64,000 nucleotides of DNA, from NCBI GenBank assembly GCA_900101355.1, contig FMUV01000007.1, positions 1 to 64,000 on the forward strand. The letters run 5' to 3'. The stretch comes from Ruminococcus sp. YE282. GTDB taxonomy: Bacteria > Bacillota > Clostridia > Oscillospirales > Acutalibacteraceae. The notes under the pieces are model-generated. The model saw only the letters and a list, made by a program, of their open reading frames with translations. It was not told the DNA's origin and ran no database searches. The position numbers and the translations under genes are program-made. The first letter of the stretch is position 1. Every line of letters begins with the position of its first letter. This document shows, one piece after another, positions 42,509 through 52,328 of the stretch.

Positions 42509-43324
42509 ATGAAAAATAAGCAGTCAAAGGCACGAGGTTCGATAAAAGAGCGTGATGATTTTGTAAAAAATCCGTGCGAGGGCGATGAATCCGCTTCTTC
42601 GGAAAATGATATTTCAAATTCCGACAGAATTGAAAATACAGGTTCTGTTCTTACCTGCCATAAAGACAGTGTTATTTATTGCCTTACAATCATCGGTCAA
42701 ATTGAGGGCCATTATATTTTGTCTCAACAGAATAAAACAACCAAGTATGAGCACGTTATTCCGTTGCTTGTTTCAATTGAAGAGGACGAAAGAATCGACG
42801 GACTCCTTGTTATGCTTAACACAGCAGGCGGAGATGTTGAAGCAGGTCTTGCAATTGCCGAGCTTATTTCGGGAATGAAAAAGCCTACTGTTTCGCTTGT
42901 GCTTGGCGGAGGCCATTCCATCGGTATCCCTCTTGCCGTTGCCGCCAAAAAGAGTTTTATAGCCAAAAGTGCGTCAATGACCGTACACCCGGTCCGCACA
43001 AGCGGCCTTACTATCGGCGTGTCACAAACCTTTGATTATTTTAGAAAGATGCAAGACAGAATCACAACATTTGTTTGTGAAAATTCCAAAATTTCAAAGG
43101 GACGTTACAACAAACTTGTTCTCAACACAGGAGAATTGGTTATGGATGTAGGAACAATTCTTGAGGGACAGGAAGCTGTTGACGAGGGACTTATTGACAA
43201 TGTCGGCACGGTTTCTGATGCAATTGACGAACTTTATTCGATGATAAAGAGCAATAAGTCAAAGCATGCAAAAGCCAAAAGAGCATCCGATAACTCAAAG
43301 GGTGCGGAAACAGACAAAAATTAG
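42509..43324 (+). CDS. tepA: TepA/ClpP-class serine protease
   Basis: This 271-residue ClpP-fold protease is related to translocation-enhancing protein TepA (YmfB) of Bacillus. Residues 1-50 are a charged, non-conserved extension. Catalytic residues are visible as LGGGHSIGIP (S137) and SMTVHPVRTSG (H160). NTAGGDVEAGLAIAEL forms the oxyanion/oligomerization strand. TepA has been linked to protein secretion and to degradation of spore SASPs. FtsK/SpoIIIE follows downstream, as tepA-spoIIIE do in Bacillus, with uppP inserted between them here. Confidence 0.9.
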   Translation: MKNKQSKARGSIKERDDFVKNPCEGDESASSENDISNSDRIENTGSVLTCHKDSVIYCLTIIGQIEGHYILSQQNKTTKYEHVIPLLVSIEEDERIDGLLVMLNTAGGDVEAGLAIAELISGMKKPTVSLVLGGGHSIGIPLAVAAKKSFIAKSASMTVHPVRTSGLTIGVSQTFDYFRKMQDRITTFVCENSKISKGRYNKLVLNTGELVMDVGTILEGQEAVDEGLIDNVGTVSDAIDELYSMIKSNKSKHAKAKRASDNSKGAETDKN

Positions 43325-43355
43325 TGATTTATTTAACTGAGATAACATAAAATTT

Positions 43356-43401
43356 AGAGAGCTTGACCGTTAGTTTATGTGGTTAACGGTCAATTCTCTC
43401 T
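43356..43401 (+). terminator. Hairpin after tepA
   Basis: TTGACCGTTA and TAACGGTCAA pair perfectly, extended by AGAGAG and CTCTCT beyond a small bulge. The following T-tract is weak (TGTT), so termination may be partial. Confidence 0.65.
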
Positions 43402-43477
43402 GTTAAAATAACATAATATTCTAATCAGTAATATCTTTATCGGTATGAAAAATTAGGTTTAGAAGGAGTACATAATT

Positions 43478-44434
43478 ATGACAATTTTAGACGCAATCAT
43501 CCAGGGCATAGTTCAGGGACTTACTGAATTTCTGCCTGTTTCTTCAAGCGGACATCTTGCAATTACACAGCATATTTTAGGCACAAGCGGAAACAGCAAT
43601 TTGTTTTTTAACGTAATGCTTCACGTCGGCACCCTTATTGCTGTTATTGCATTCTATCATAAGCTTATATGGAACTTGATTAAAGAGTTTTTCAGTATGA
43701 TTAAAGATATTTTTACAGGAAAATTCAAGTGGAGTCAGATGAATTATGAAAGAAATCTGATTGTTATGCTGATAATCGGACTTTTGCCGCTTTTCCTGTT
43801 ATTCCTGCCGATTCCCGGAACGGACTTAAAGATAAAGGACTTTGCGGACATTCTTTCTGAAAGTCCTGTGCTCACAGTTACCTCGGTAGCACTCATCGTT
43901 ACAAGTATTTTGCTTGCGGTGGGCATATACTTTAATCGCAAAAACGTCGGCAAATTCAGACACCTCAAAAATTCTTCTGAAGAATCAAACGGTCGTGAAA
44001 ACTATACGGTTCTTGATGCTGTATGCGTTGGTCTTACTCAGGCCGTAGCTGCGGTTTTCCCGGGACTTTCACGTTCAGGTTCAACACTTGCAATCGGCGA
44101 AATGCGTGGTATCAACAAGCAAAAGGCACTCGATTATACCTTTGTACTTGCAATTCCGTCAATTCTTGCCGCTGCTCTTTTAGAGGGCGTTGATGCGGTA
44201 AAATCACCTGAGGCAATAAATATTGATCCGCTGATGATTATCATCGGCCTTGTTGTTTCGGCAATTGTCGGCTATTTTTCAATTGTTATCTTCAAGTGGT
44301 TCTTAAAATCCGATAAGATGATTATTTTTGTTGCGTATACAGCTATTGTAGGCGTTGCATTTTTGATAATTTCAATCATAGAGATGACTACCGGCTCTAA
44401 TATTTTTACAGGCGCACCGATAGTATTTAATTAA
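43478..44434 (+). CDS. uppP: Undecaprenyl-diphosphatase UppP (BacA)
   Basis: This 318-residue integral membrane phosphatase recycles the lipid carrier of cell wall synthesis. Motif 1 is GLTEFLPVSSSGHL (residues 14-27). Motif 2 is FPGLSRSGSTLAIGEMRG (about 199-216). It has about eight hydrophobic helices. It is longer than most homologs (about 270) because of an extra loop near residues 100-165. Members of this family also give bacitracin tolerance. An AGAAGGAG site precedes the ATG. Confidence 0.95.
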   Translation: MTILDAIIQGIVQGLTEFLPVSSSGHLAITQHILGTSGNSNLFFNVMLHVGTLIAVIAFYHKLIWNLIKEFFSMIKDIFTGKFKWSQMNYERNLIVMLIIGLLPLFLLFLPIPGTDLKIKDFADILSESPVLTVTSVALIVTSILLAVGIYFNRKNVGKFRHLKNSSEESNGRENYTVLDAVCVGLTQAVAAVFPGLSRSGSTLAIGEMRGINKQKALDYTFVLAIPSILAAALLEGVDAVKSPEAINIDPLMIIIGLVVSAIVGYFSIVIFKWFLKSDKMIIFVAYTAIVGVAFLIISIIEMTTGSNIFTGAPIVFN

Positions 44435-44449
44435 TAGGAGTGAATTTTC

Positions 44450-47422
44450 TTGCCAGCACCAGAAAAAAAAAAGACAGCTAAAAAGCCAGCTTCTCAAAAA
44501 AGGCCTGCTAAAAAGGCTCCGGCAAAAAAAACTGCTCCGAAATCTGCTCAAAAATCAGCAAAGAAACCTCAGAATACTCCAAAAAAAACCAAAGCAAACA
44601 ACAATTCTGCAAAACAGCCGAAAGCAACCGTAAGCCCAAGAGTAAGGGCAATATGGTTTGCTACTCTTGCGGCAATATTTACGGCGCTGATTTTCTTTAA
44701 GGGTCAACATGTTTGGGCTGCAATACGCAGTTTCTTCTTTGGATTGTTCGGACTTGCAATAGTGCTTGTTCCGGTTTTCTTTGTGTATCTTTGCATAATT
44801 ACCGAAAAAGAAAAAAATGTTGCAAGATTTAAAATTAAAGTTATTCTATGTATACTTACTGTACTGTTCTCAAGTGCTTCGGTATATTTGATAGACGGCG
44901 CAGAGTTTAATGACGGTACTAAAAATTTCTTTTCCTGCCTTAGCGGCCTTTATTTGCAAGCTTCCGGTGCTTCGCCGTTTATAAACTTCAGTTGCGGAAT
45001 GATTGGCGGAATCTTAGGTTATCCTATGGCAGAGCTTTGCGGAAGCGGTGTTGCGCTAATTCCGTGTATACTGCTTACTGCGGCATGCCTTTCAATTGTA
45101 GCCGACATTTCAATCAAAGACGTAACGGCAGTGGCTTCACGTAAAATGCATATTGAAGCGGAAAAAATAGCCGCAAATCATAAAGCACGCCGTGAGATGA
45201 GGCTTCAGCAGCAAAATCAAGGACAAATTCCAAATGGAGCGGTTAATCAGCAGTATCAAAACCCTCACCAAAAGCAAAATCAGAGAATCATGCAAGATTC
45301 AAGACAGGCCCAAAGTGAACATCCTGAACAGCAGCATCAGTATCCCACAAAAAAGCAAAGTCCAAGGAAAATGAAAAAGCAAATGCAGAATCAAATGCAA
45401 AAGCAGTTGCAAACTCAAAATTCGGTTTCTAATGTACCAAATGTGCCGAATTTCAATCCGGGAGAGTTTTCTGGTCATATTGATATTCCGCTCGGAGACG
45501 TTAAGAAAAAACGTAACAAAAAGCAGGCAATTAATAATGCTGTTGTAGGACTCGACGTTGATTATACAGAATCCAATGAGCCGAATGCAGAAGATAAAGA
45601 TTTGTCTGCGGATTTAATAAATATTATCAACCGTGCGAGCAAACCTGTTGAAAAGCAGGGCGAGTCCACCGTTGAAGATATTGCAGGTGATATATCCCAA
45701 GAAAAAATATCGGGTATACTTGTTAATAACGTGAACGGTTTGAATGTTTCAGAAGCCGAAAGAAAGTCAGAGGAGGATTCCGCTGACAAACCCGCAGGGC
45801 TTGAGAATGCGGGATATATGGCGAATATTTCCAATGAAGAAAAAAAAGAAGAAAAAGTATACCGTTTCCCGCCAATTCAGCTTTTAAAACCGAGTAACAA
45901 TAATAATGACCGTTCGGCTATGGAAGAAATGCAGAATAATTCCAAAAAGCTTATTGAGACGCTTCACAGCTTTGGAGTTAATGCAAACATAACCAATATT
46001 TGTCGCGGACCTTCGGTAACAAGATACGAGCTTCAACCTGCTCCGGGTGTTAAAATCAGTAAAATTACAAATCTTTCGGACGATATAGCCCTTAACCTTG
46101 CTGCCAACGGCGTAAGAATAGAGGCGCCCATTCCGGGCAAAGCCGCAGTCGGAATTGAGGTTCCGAACAAAGTTGTTAGTATGGTTTCAATGCGTGAGCT
46201 TATTGACTCTGAAAAATTCAGAAGAGCCAAAAGTAAGCTTACCTGCGTTCTCGGACGTGATATAACAGGTGACATAGTGGTTACCGACCTTGCAAAGATG
46301 CCTCACTTGCTTATTGCGGGCACAACCGGTTCAGGTAAATCGGTTTGTGTAAACTCAATACTTATGAGCATACTTTTCAAAGCTACGCCCGATGAGGTAA
46401 AGCTTTTGCTTATTGACCCTAAAATGGTTGAGTTCTCAAAGTATAAAGGTATTCCTCATTTGCTTATCCCCGTTGTATCCGACGCCAAGAAAGCGGCAGG
46501 CGCTCTTTCTTGGGCGGTAAACGAAATGCTTCAAAGGTATAAAATTTTCTCTGAATTTGACTGCAAAGACATAGATTCATACAATGCATTGATTGATAAA
46601 AATCTTGAATACATTTCATACCATCCTCCCGTTCAAAATGAAGAAGGGGAAATGATTCAACCGGTTATGGAAGTTAACGGACTGCCGGTTGCAAAAGAGA
46701 AAATGAGCCGTGTTGTAATAGCAATCGACGAGCTTGCCGATTTGATGATGGCGGCTCCGAGTGAAGTTGAAGATTCAATCTGTCGTCTTGCCCAGATGGC
46801 TCGTGCCGCAGGTATGCACCTTATTCTTGCAACTCAGCGTCCTACCGTTAATGTAATTACAGGTCTTATTAAGGCAAACGTTCCAAGCCGTATTTCCCTA
46901 AGAGTAAGTTCAAATATGGACTCAAGAACAATACTTGACCAGGGCGGCGGTGAAAAGCTTATCGGCAGAGGCGATATGCTGTTTTCACCTGTCGGCGCAC
47001 CAAAACCGATGCGTGTGCAGGGTTGTTATGCATCTGATGCAGAGATTGAGGGAGTTACATCATACATCAAAAAGTCTTATTCGGCTCAGTATAATGCTGA
47101 TATTGAAGAAAAAATCAAACGCATTGCAACCGAAGAGATTGCCGCAGGTAAAAAGTCGGGAAATAATTCTGATGATGACGGACTTGACGTTGATTCAAAG
47201 ATGGACGAAGCTATTCAGTGCGTTATTGAGGCAGGACAGGCTTCAACGTCATTGCTTCAGCGCAGGCTGAAAGTCGGTTACGCAAGAGCGGGAAGAATGA
47301 TTGACGATATGGAACAGCTTGGAATTGTCGGCCCTCATCAAGGCTCAAAACCGAGAGATGTTCTTATGACATACAATGAATGGCTTGAACGAAGAAACGT
47401 ACTTCAAAACAGGTCAGAATAA
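44450..47422 (+). CDS. DNA translocase FtsK/SpoIIIE
   Basis: This 990-residue DNA pump moves chromosomes at division and, in spore formers, into the forespore. The N-terminal 65 residues are Lys/Ala/Pro-rich and are followed by four membrane helices (about 65-220). A Gln-rich linker spans about 245-330 and an acidic linker lies beyond it. The motor domain starts near residue 490. Walker A is AGTTGSGKS (about 624-632) and Walker B is VVIAIDELADLMM. The C-terminal gamma winged helix is ASTSLLQRRLKVGYARAGRM. The start is TTG with GGAGTG eight bases upstream. Confidence 0.96.
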   Translation: MPAPEKKKTAKKPASQKRPAKKAPAKKTAPKSAQKSAKKPQNTPKKTKANNNSAKQPKATVSPRVRAIWFATLAAIFTALIFFKGQHVWAAIRSFFFGLFGLAIVLVPVFFVYLCIITEKEKNVARFKIKVILCILTVLFSSASVYLIDGAEFNDGTKNFFSCLSGLYLQASGASPFINFSCGMIGGILGYPMAELCGSGVALIPCILLTAACLSIVADISIKDVTAVASRKMHIEAEKIAANHKARREMRLQQQNQGQIPNGAVNQQYQNPHQKQNQRIMQDSRQAQSEHPEQQHQYPTKKQSPRKMKKQMQNQMQKQLQTQNSVSNVPNVPNFNPGEFSGHIDIPLGDVKKKRNKKQAINNAVVGLDVDYTESNEPNAEDKDLSADLINIINRASKPVEKQGESTVEDIAGDISQEKISGILVNNVNGLNVSEAERKSEEDSADKPAGLENAGYMANISNEEKKEEKVYRFPPIQLLKPSNNNNDRSAMEEMQNNSKKLIETLHSFGVNANITNICRGPSVTRYELQPAPGVKISKITNLSDDIALNLAANGVRIEAPIPGKAAVGIEVPNKVVSMVSMRELIDSEKFRRAKSKLTCVLGRDITGDIVVTDLAKMPHLLIAGTTGSGKSVCVNSILMSILFKATPDEVKLLLIDPKMVEFSKYKGIPHLLIPVVSDAKKAAGALSWAVNEMLQRYKIFSEFDCKDIDSYNALIDKNLEYISYHPPVQNEEGEMIQPVMEVNGLPVAKEKMSRVVIAIDELADLMMAAPSEVEDSICRLAQMARAAGMHLILATQRPTVNVITGLIKANVPSRISLRVSSNMDSRTILDQGGGEKLIGRGDMLFSPVGAPKPMRVQGCYASDAEIEGVTSYIKKSYSAQYNADIEEKIKRIATEEIAAGKKSGNNSDDDGLDVDSKMDEAIQCVIEAGQASTSLLQRRLKVGYARAGRMIDDMEQLGIVGPHQGSKPRDVLMTYNEWLERRNVLQNRSE

Positions 47423-47532
47423 TCTAAGTGCAAATGTATCTAAATCTAAGACGGCGGATTCTATTCAGTTTTTCGGCAGAAATATAAAAATAATAATTTC
47501 TGCCAACTGAAATTCTAAGAAGTTAATGCTAA

Positions 47533-47600
47533 TTGCACTGATTGCAATCCGTCAAAGGCTTTGCTTTTTGCAAGCAAAGTATTGCTACGATTTAAATTAT
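47533..47600 (+). repeat. Intergenic repeat copy C
   Basis: TTGCACTGATTGCAATCCGTC is followed by a CTTTGCTT/AAGCAAAG hairpin and TATTGCTACGATTTAAAT. It matches copy D upstream of pgi at 19 of 21 positions in the first part, with similar order of elements after it. The remaining bases of the 208-base gap contain a TTTCTGCC/GGCAGAAA inverted repeat near 47,475-47,505 and no gene. Confidence 0.5.
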
Positions 47601-47630
47601 TAAAAATATTGTAAGACAGGAGGGTGAGTT

Positions 47631-49526
47631 ATGGCTTTTTTGCCAATGAACAGGCAGGAGGTTATTGAACGAGGCTGGGACAGCGTAGATTTTGTCTACG
47701 TTTGCGGTGACAGCTATGTGGATCACCCTTCTTTTGGTGCCGCAATAATAACAAGAGTGCTTGAGGACTGCGGTTGCAGAGTAGCTTTTCTTGCACAGCC
47801 TGATTGGAAAAACGACAATGATTTTACCCAATTCGGCAAGCCTCGGCTTGGATTTATGGTGTCGGCAGGAAATATTGACAGTATGGTTGCTCACTATACG
47901 GTAGCACGCCGCAAACGACACGATGATGCCTATACTGCCGGCGGAAAAAACGGAAAACGACCCGACAGGGCTGTTACTGTATACTCAAATATTATTCGCA
48001 GACTTTATCCCGACAGCCCAATAATAATAGGCGGCCTTGAAGCTTCTTTGAGACGATTTGCTCATTACGATTATTGGAACAACAGCGTTATGCCGTCGGT
48101 GCTTTTTGACAGCAAGGCGGACATTATTGTGTACGGAATGGGCGAACTTCAGACTATGGAGATTGCAAAACGCCTGAGTGAGGGTAATCCTGTTGAGGCA
48201 TTATATGACATCAGGGGAATTTGCTGCAAGATAAAAACGAGCGACTATGTTCCAAAATCTGTTGTTGAGCTTCCAAGCTACGAACGTGTTAAAGAAGATA
48301 AGCGTGATTACGCCATAGCTTCACGCAGAGAACTTGAGGAAGCCGACGCTGTAAGAGGGAAAACTTTGATTCAGCGTCACGGCAATTATATTCTTGTGCA
48401 AAATCCGCCTATGCCGCCGCTAAATACCAAACAGCTTGACTATGTTTACTCTTTGCCGTATGAGCGTTGGTATCCAAAGTGTTATGATAAACTCGGCGGT
48501 GTTCCGGGAATTGAAGAAGTTCTTTTTTCAATAACACATAACCGTGGCTGTTTTGGAGCGTGTAACTTTTGCTCGCTTGCTTTTCATCAGGGTCGAGCTG
48601 TAACAGTTAGAAGTGAACAGAGTGTAATTGATGAAGCAAAAAGCTTTTTAAAAAATCCTCGTTTTAAAGGTATTATCAGTGATGTCGGCGGACCGACAGC
48701 AAATTTCAGATTGCCGTCATGTGAAAAGCAAAAGCGACTTGGATTGTGCAAGTCAAGAAGATGCCTTGCGCCGACCGCCTGCCCGAATATGCAGGTGTCT
48801 CACACAGAATACCTTGATATTTTGAGAAAGCTCAGAAATATTGACGGAATTAAGCGTGTGTTTATTCGCAGCGGAATACGTTTTGATTATCTTATTGAGG
48901 ACGAAAGCGACGAGTTTTTGCAGGAGCTTGTTAAGTATCACATAAGCGGTCAGCTCAGAGTTGCTCCTGAGCATTGTTCGGCGGCAGTTCTTGACAAAAT
49001 GGGAAAACCGCATATTGAAGTATACAAAAAGTTCTGCGATAAATTTTATAAATATACAAATCAGGTTCATAAAGACCAGTACGTTGTTCCGTATTTAATA
49101 AGTTCGCATCCCGGTTCAACACTTAAAGATGCTGTTGAGCTTGCCTTGTTTTGCAAACGAGAAAATATACATCCAAAACAGGTGCAGGATTTCTATCCCA
49201 CTCCCGGAACAATTTCTACGAGTATGTTTTATACAGGCCTTGACCCATATACGCTGAAAGAGGTTTATGTACCGAAGACCGAGAGCGAAAAAGCTATGCA
49301 AAGAGCACTCTTGCAGTATTTTATTCCCGAGAATAAGCCTCTTGTAGTTAAGGCACTTATCAAAGCCGGCAGACGTGATTTAATCGGAAATGACAAACGT
49401 TGCCTTGTAACTCCGCTTGCCGGACAGACGTCGGGCGGATACAAAAAGTCATCAAACACAAAAGGCGGCAACGGCAGAAAGAATAGGGATAAGTATGCAA
49501 AATACAGGAGGAAAAACAAAAAGTAA
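47631..49526 (+). CDS. YgiQ-family radical SAM protein
   Basis: This 631-residue protein has an N-terminal B12-binding-like region (residues 1-200, with IIGGLEASLRRFAHYDYW). The radical SAM core carries GCFGACNFCSLAFHQGR (about residues 306-322), the CxxxCxxC cluster site. The C-terminal end is a basic, low-complexity tail. YgiQ proteins are widespread and their reaction is not established. GGAGGGTGAG precedes the ATG. The last 30 bases overlap the next gene. Confidence 0.92.
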   Translation: MAFLPMNRQEVIERGWDSVDFVYVCGDSYVDHPSFGAAIITRVLEDCGCRVAFLAQPDWKNDNDFTQFGKPRLGFMVSAGNIDSMVAHYTVARRKRHDDAYTAGGKNGKRPDRAVTVYSNIIRRLYPDSPIIIGGLEASLRRFAHYDYWNNSVMPSVLFDSKADIIVYGMGELQTMEIAKRLSEGNPVEALYDIRGICCKIKTSDYVPKSVVELPSYERVKEDKRDYAIASRRELEEADAVRGKTLIQRHGNYILVQNPPMPPLNTKQLDYVYSLPYERWYPKCYDKLGGVPGIEEVLFSITHNRGCFGACNFCSLAFHQGRAVTVRSEQSVIDEAKSFLKNPRFKGIISDVGGPTANFRLPSCEKQKRLGLCKSRRCLAPTACPNMQVSHTEYLDILRKLRNIDGIKRVFIRSGIRFDYLIEDESDEFLQELVKYHISGQLRVAPEHCSAAVLDKMGKPHIEVYKKFCDKFYKYTNQVHKDQYVVPYLISSHPGSTLKDAVELALFCKRENIHPKQVQDFYPTPGTISTSMFYTGLDPYTLKEVYVPKTESEKAMQRALLQYFIPENKPLVVKALIKAGRRDLIGNDKRCLVTPLAGQTSGGYKKSSNTKGGNGRKNRDKYAKYRRKNKK

Positions 49527-50424
49527 AATAAAGACTGTTTTTATTACTGTAATTGCATCTGTATTGTTTATATTTACTTTGTTTATCACATTCGGAAAAA
49601 GTTTTGGCGCTCCGAGTTGGAGCGATGTTTATTCGCTTTTCGGTGTAAGTGAGAATTTAAACGCTGATTTTTCGGCGAGTTTTTTAAGCGTTGGCAATGC
49701 TGACACTTGTTTTATACAGTGTGGAGATAAAAATCTGGTTATTGATACCGGGCTGAGAGCTGATTATGACAAACTGTCGTCATTTTTCCATAGGCATAAT
49801 GTAACCCATTTTGATGCAATGATACTTTCACACGCCGACAGCGACCACATCGGCGGAGCCTCTGATTTGCTTAATGAGTTTAGCGTGGATACAATTTATA
49901 TGCCGCAGATTCCAAGTGAACAGTTGCCGAACAGCGCTGAGTACAGCAATCTGGTTAATTCTGTTAAAGAAAATAATCTTGATATTACATATCCAGAGTT
50001 TGGAGACAATATAGCAATCGGAGGTTTAAGCATTGAGTTTATTATGCCCGATAAGGTGTATGACAATATTAATGATAATTCGCTGGTTTTTAAACTTACG
50101 TATCAAGACAATTCTTTTTTGTTTACAGGCGACATATCAAGCAAAGTTGAAGAAGATATGCTTAATTCTGCTAAAGAATTAAAATTTGATGTTCTTAAAG
50201 CGGCGCATCACGGAAGCAAAACTTCGTCAAGTGAGGAGTTTTTGTCAGCCGTTAGTCCTAAAATCACAGTCGTCAGTTCGGGAAAATCAGACGGCAGTCT
50301 GCCCGATTATACGACTATGGCTCGGCTCAATAAATTCAGCTCTGAGCTTTATTCTACGGCTGATGACAGGACCGTGGTTATAACATCTGACGGAAACAAT
50401 CTTAAAGTTTCTACGGGATATTAG
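49495..50424 (+). CDS. Secreted ComEC-like metallo-beta-lactamase protein
   Basis: This 309-residue protein has one N-terminal membrane anchor or signal (FITVIASVLFIFTLFITFG). A metallo-beta-lactamase domain starts at about residue 55 (FLSVGNADTCFIQCGDKNLVIDTG). Metal-binding motifs are SHADSDHIGG, FTGDIS and AAHHGSKTS, as in the C-terminal domain of ComEC. The ATG is the first one after the overlapping ygiQ reading frame and has a weak site (AGGGATA). It is probably extracytoplasmic and may supply a nuclease or phosphodiesterase activity missing from the local ComEC protein; that link is inference. Confidence 0.85.
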   Translation: MQNTGGKTKSKIKTVFITVIASVLFIFTLFITFGKSFGAPSWSDVYSLFGVSENLNADFSASFLSVGNADTCFIQCGDKNLVIDTGLRADYDKLSSFFHRHNVTHFDAMILSHADSDHIGGASDLLNEFSVDTIYMPQIPSEQLPNSAEYSNLVNSVKENNLDITYPEFGDNIAIGGLSIEFIMPDKVYDNINDNSLVFKLTYQDNSFLFTGDISSKVEEDMLNSAKELKFDVLKAAHHGSKTSSSEEFLSAVSPKITVVSSGKSDGSLPDYTTMARLNKFSSELYSTADDRTVVITSDGNNLKVSTGY

Positions 50425-50427
50425 GGC

Positions 50428-50456
50428 TTGACCTTATTAAAAATTAATATTATACT
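50428..50456 (+). promoter_or_regulatory. Promoter of tyrS
   Basis: TTGACC, a 17-base spacer and TATACT directly after the preceding stop codon. The transcript would have a leader of about 105 bases. Confidence 0.55.
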
Positions 50457-50515
50457 ATGTATTGACTGTATAATGTTTTAACAGTCAAAGGCGGCAAAGC
50501 CGCTTAACGTGTAAA

Positions 50516-50538
50516 AAACGGTTAGAAATACCGTTTTA
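50516..50538 (+). repeat. Leader hairpin before tyrS
   Basis: AAAACGGT and ACCGTTTT form a perfect 8-bp stem with a 7-base loop 30 bases before the tyrS start. A GCGGC/GCCGC stem lies just before it. The leader is too short for a full T-box and no T-box core sequence was found. Confidence 0.5.
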
Positions 50539-50567
50539 ATATCATCCACAAAGAAAGGAATAGATTG

Positions 50568-51794
50568 ATGGGAGTATATGAAGAACTTGTGGCAAGAGGA
50601 CTTATTGCCCAGGTAACTGATGAAGAAGAAATCAAGGAGCTTGTGAACAATGGCAAGGCTACGTTCTACATAGGTTTTGACCCAACAGCCGACAGCCTGC
50701 ACGTTGGTCATTTTATGGCACTCTGTCTTATGAAGCGTCTGCAAATGGCAGGCAACAAGCCGATAGCACTTATCGGCGGCGGAACTGCTATGATAGGTGA
50801 CCCGTCCGGAAGAACAGATATGCGCCAGATGATGACAAAAGAAACCATTCAGCACAATGTTGATTGCTTCAAAAAGCAGATGAGCCGCTTTATTGATTTT
50901 TCGGATGGCAAGGCACTGATTGTAAACAATGCCGATTGGCTGCTTGACCTTAATTATGTAGAGCTTTTACGTGATGTTGGAGCGCATTTCAGCGTTAACC
51001 GCATGCTCACAGCCGAATGCTATAAACAGAGAATGGAAAAGGGTCTTTCATTCCTTGAGTTTAACTATATGATTATGCAGTCATATGACTTCTATTCACT
51101 CTATCAAAAATACGGATGCAATATGCAGTTTGGCGGAGACGACCAGTGGAGCAATATGCTCGGCGGTACAGAGCTTATCAGAAGAAAGCTTGGCAAAGAC
51201 GCATATGCAATGACAATTAATCTGCTTCTAAATTCCGAGGGCAAGAAGATGGGAAAAACCCAGTCGGGCGCAGTATGGCTTTCTGCCGAAAAAACTTCAC
51301 CTTATGAGTTTTACCAGTACTGGAGAAACGTTGATGACAGCGACGTTATCAAGTGCCTTAAAATGCTTACATTTTTGCCGCTTGAAAAAATTGACGAACT
51401 TTCAAAACTTGAGGGCAGCGAGATAAACAAGGCAAAAGAGATTCTTGCTCATGAGCTTACAGAGCTTATTCACGGCAAAGAAGAAGCCGACAAAGCACAG
51501 GAGGCTGCAAGAGCACTGTTTGGCAACAAGGCTGACACAAACAATATGCCGTCAACAAATCTTGCTTCCGAAGATTTTACCGACGATGAAATTGCAATTC
51601 TTGATTTGCTCAAAAAGTGTTCGCTTATTCCGTCAAATAAAGAGGGAAGAAGACTGATTGAGCAGGGCGGTATTTCGGTTGACGATGAAAAAGTTACCGA
51701 TGTTTACGCTAAAATCAATAAACAGTCCTTTGAAAAGGGTTATGTAATAATCAAAAAGGGTAAAAAGGTATTCCATAAGGCAATTTTGAATTAA
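50568..51794 (+). CDS. tyrS: Tyrosyl-tRNA synthetase
   Basis: This 408-residue class I synthetase charges tRNA-Tyr. The HIGH motif appears as [11 protein letters not shown] and the KMSKS loop as [10 protein letters not shown]. Substrate residues are visible in [14 protein letters not shown]. The C-terminal S4 RNA-binding domain is present ([16 protein letters not shown]). The ATG has AAAGGAATA upstream. Length is normal. Confidence 0.97.
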   Translation: MGVYEELVARGLIAQVTDEEEIKELVNNGKATFYIGFDPTADSLHVGHFMALCLMKRLQMAGNKPIALIGGGTAMIGDPSGRTDMRQMMTKETIQHNVDCFKKQMSRFIDFSDGKALIVNNADWLLDLNYVELLRDVGAHFSVNRMLTAECYKQRMEKGLSFLEFNYMIMQSYDFYSLYQKYGCNMQFGGDDQWSNMLGGTELIRRKLGKDAYAMTINLLLNSEGKKMGKTQSGAVWLSAEKTSPYEFYQYWRNVDDSDVIKCLKMLTFLPLEKIDELSKLEGSEINKAKEILAHELTELIHGKEEADKAQEAARALFGNKADTNNMPSTNLASEDFTDDEIAILDLLKKCSLIPSNKEGRRLIEQGGISVDDEKVTDVYAKINKQSFEKGYVIIKKGKKVFHKAILN

Positions 51795-51817
51795 TCAAAA
51801 TCAAAGAGGTGTTTAAG

Positions 51818-52246
51818 GTGAAAAAGTTTTTTAATGAGTTTAAAACTTTTATAATGCGCGGCAATGTGCTTGACCTTGCAGTCGGAGTTATTATCGGTGC
51901 GGCATTTCAGGCTATTGTAACTTCACTGACAAACGATATAATTTCGCCGATACTCGGTATTTTTGGCGGAATGAATTTTGACAATCTTTCAATTGACATC
52001 AACGGAGCTACGCTTGCATATGGAAAGTTTATCACCGCTGTGATTAACTTTTTGATTATGGCGTTCATCATTTTCTTAATTGTAAAGCTTGTCAACAAGG
52101 TTATGTCTTTTGGCAAAAAGAAAAAAACAGAAGAGGCTCCAACAACCAAAACTTGCCCGTTCTGTATGAGTGAAATTGACATAAAAGCAACCAGATGCCC
52201 ACATTGCACAAGTGAATTGCCGACAGATGCATCTGACAACAAATAA
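51818..52246 (+). CDS. mscL: Mechanosensitive channel MscL with C-terminal zinc ribbon
   Basis: This 142-residue protein is the large-conductance channel that opens under membrane tension to relieve osmotic shock. The pore helix is [17 protein letters not shown] (about 13-29) and the second membrane helix is [17 protein letters not shown]. In place of the usual cytoplasmic helix bundle it has a linker and a zinc ribbon ([18 protein letters not shown]). The start is GTG with GAGGTG six bases upstream; a GTG three codons earlier would overlap that site. Confidence 0.93.
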   Translation: MKKFFNEFKTFIMRGNVLDLAVGVIIGAAFQAIVTSLTNDIISPILGIFGGMNFDNLSIDINGATLAYGKFITAVINFLIMAFIIFLIVKLVNKVMSFGKKKKTEEAPTTKTCPFCMSEIDIKATRCPHCTSELPTDASDNK

Positions 52247-52267
52247 TAATTCTTAATAAGAATAAAC

Positions 52268-52297
52268 GGCGGTCTGAATTTCAGACCGCCATTATTT
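52268..52297 (+). terminator. Terminator after mscL
   Basis: GGCGGTCTGA and TCAGACCGCC form a perfect 10-bp stem with a short loop, followed by ATTATTTATA. Confidence 0.85.
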
Positions 52298-52328
52298 ATA
52301 TTGTTCTATAAACGAATTATTCTGTGCG

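Noticed and set aside
45190..45420. Repeat-rich CAA/CAG stretch in ftsK
   Set aside because: It is in frame and encodes a Gln-rich linker normal for FtsK/SpoIIIE proteins, not a separate repeat element.
50457..50567. T-box riboswitch before tyrS
   Set aside because: The leader is only about 105 bases and has no T-box core or Stem I pattern; only two simple hairpins are visible.
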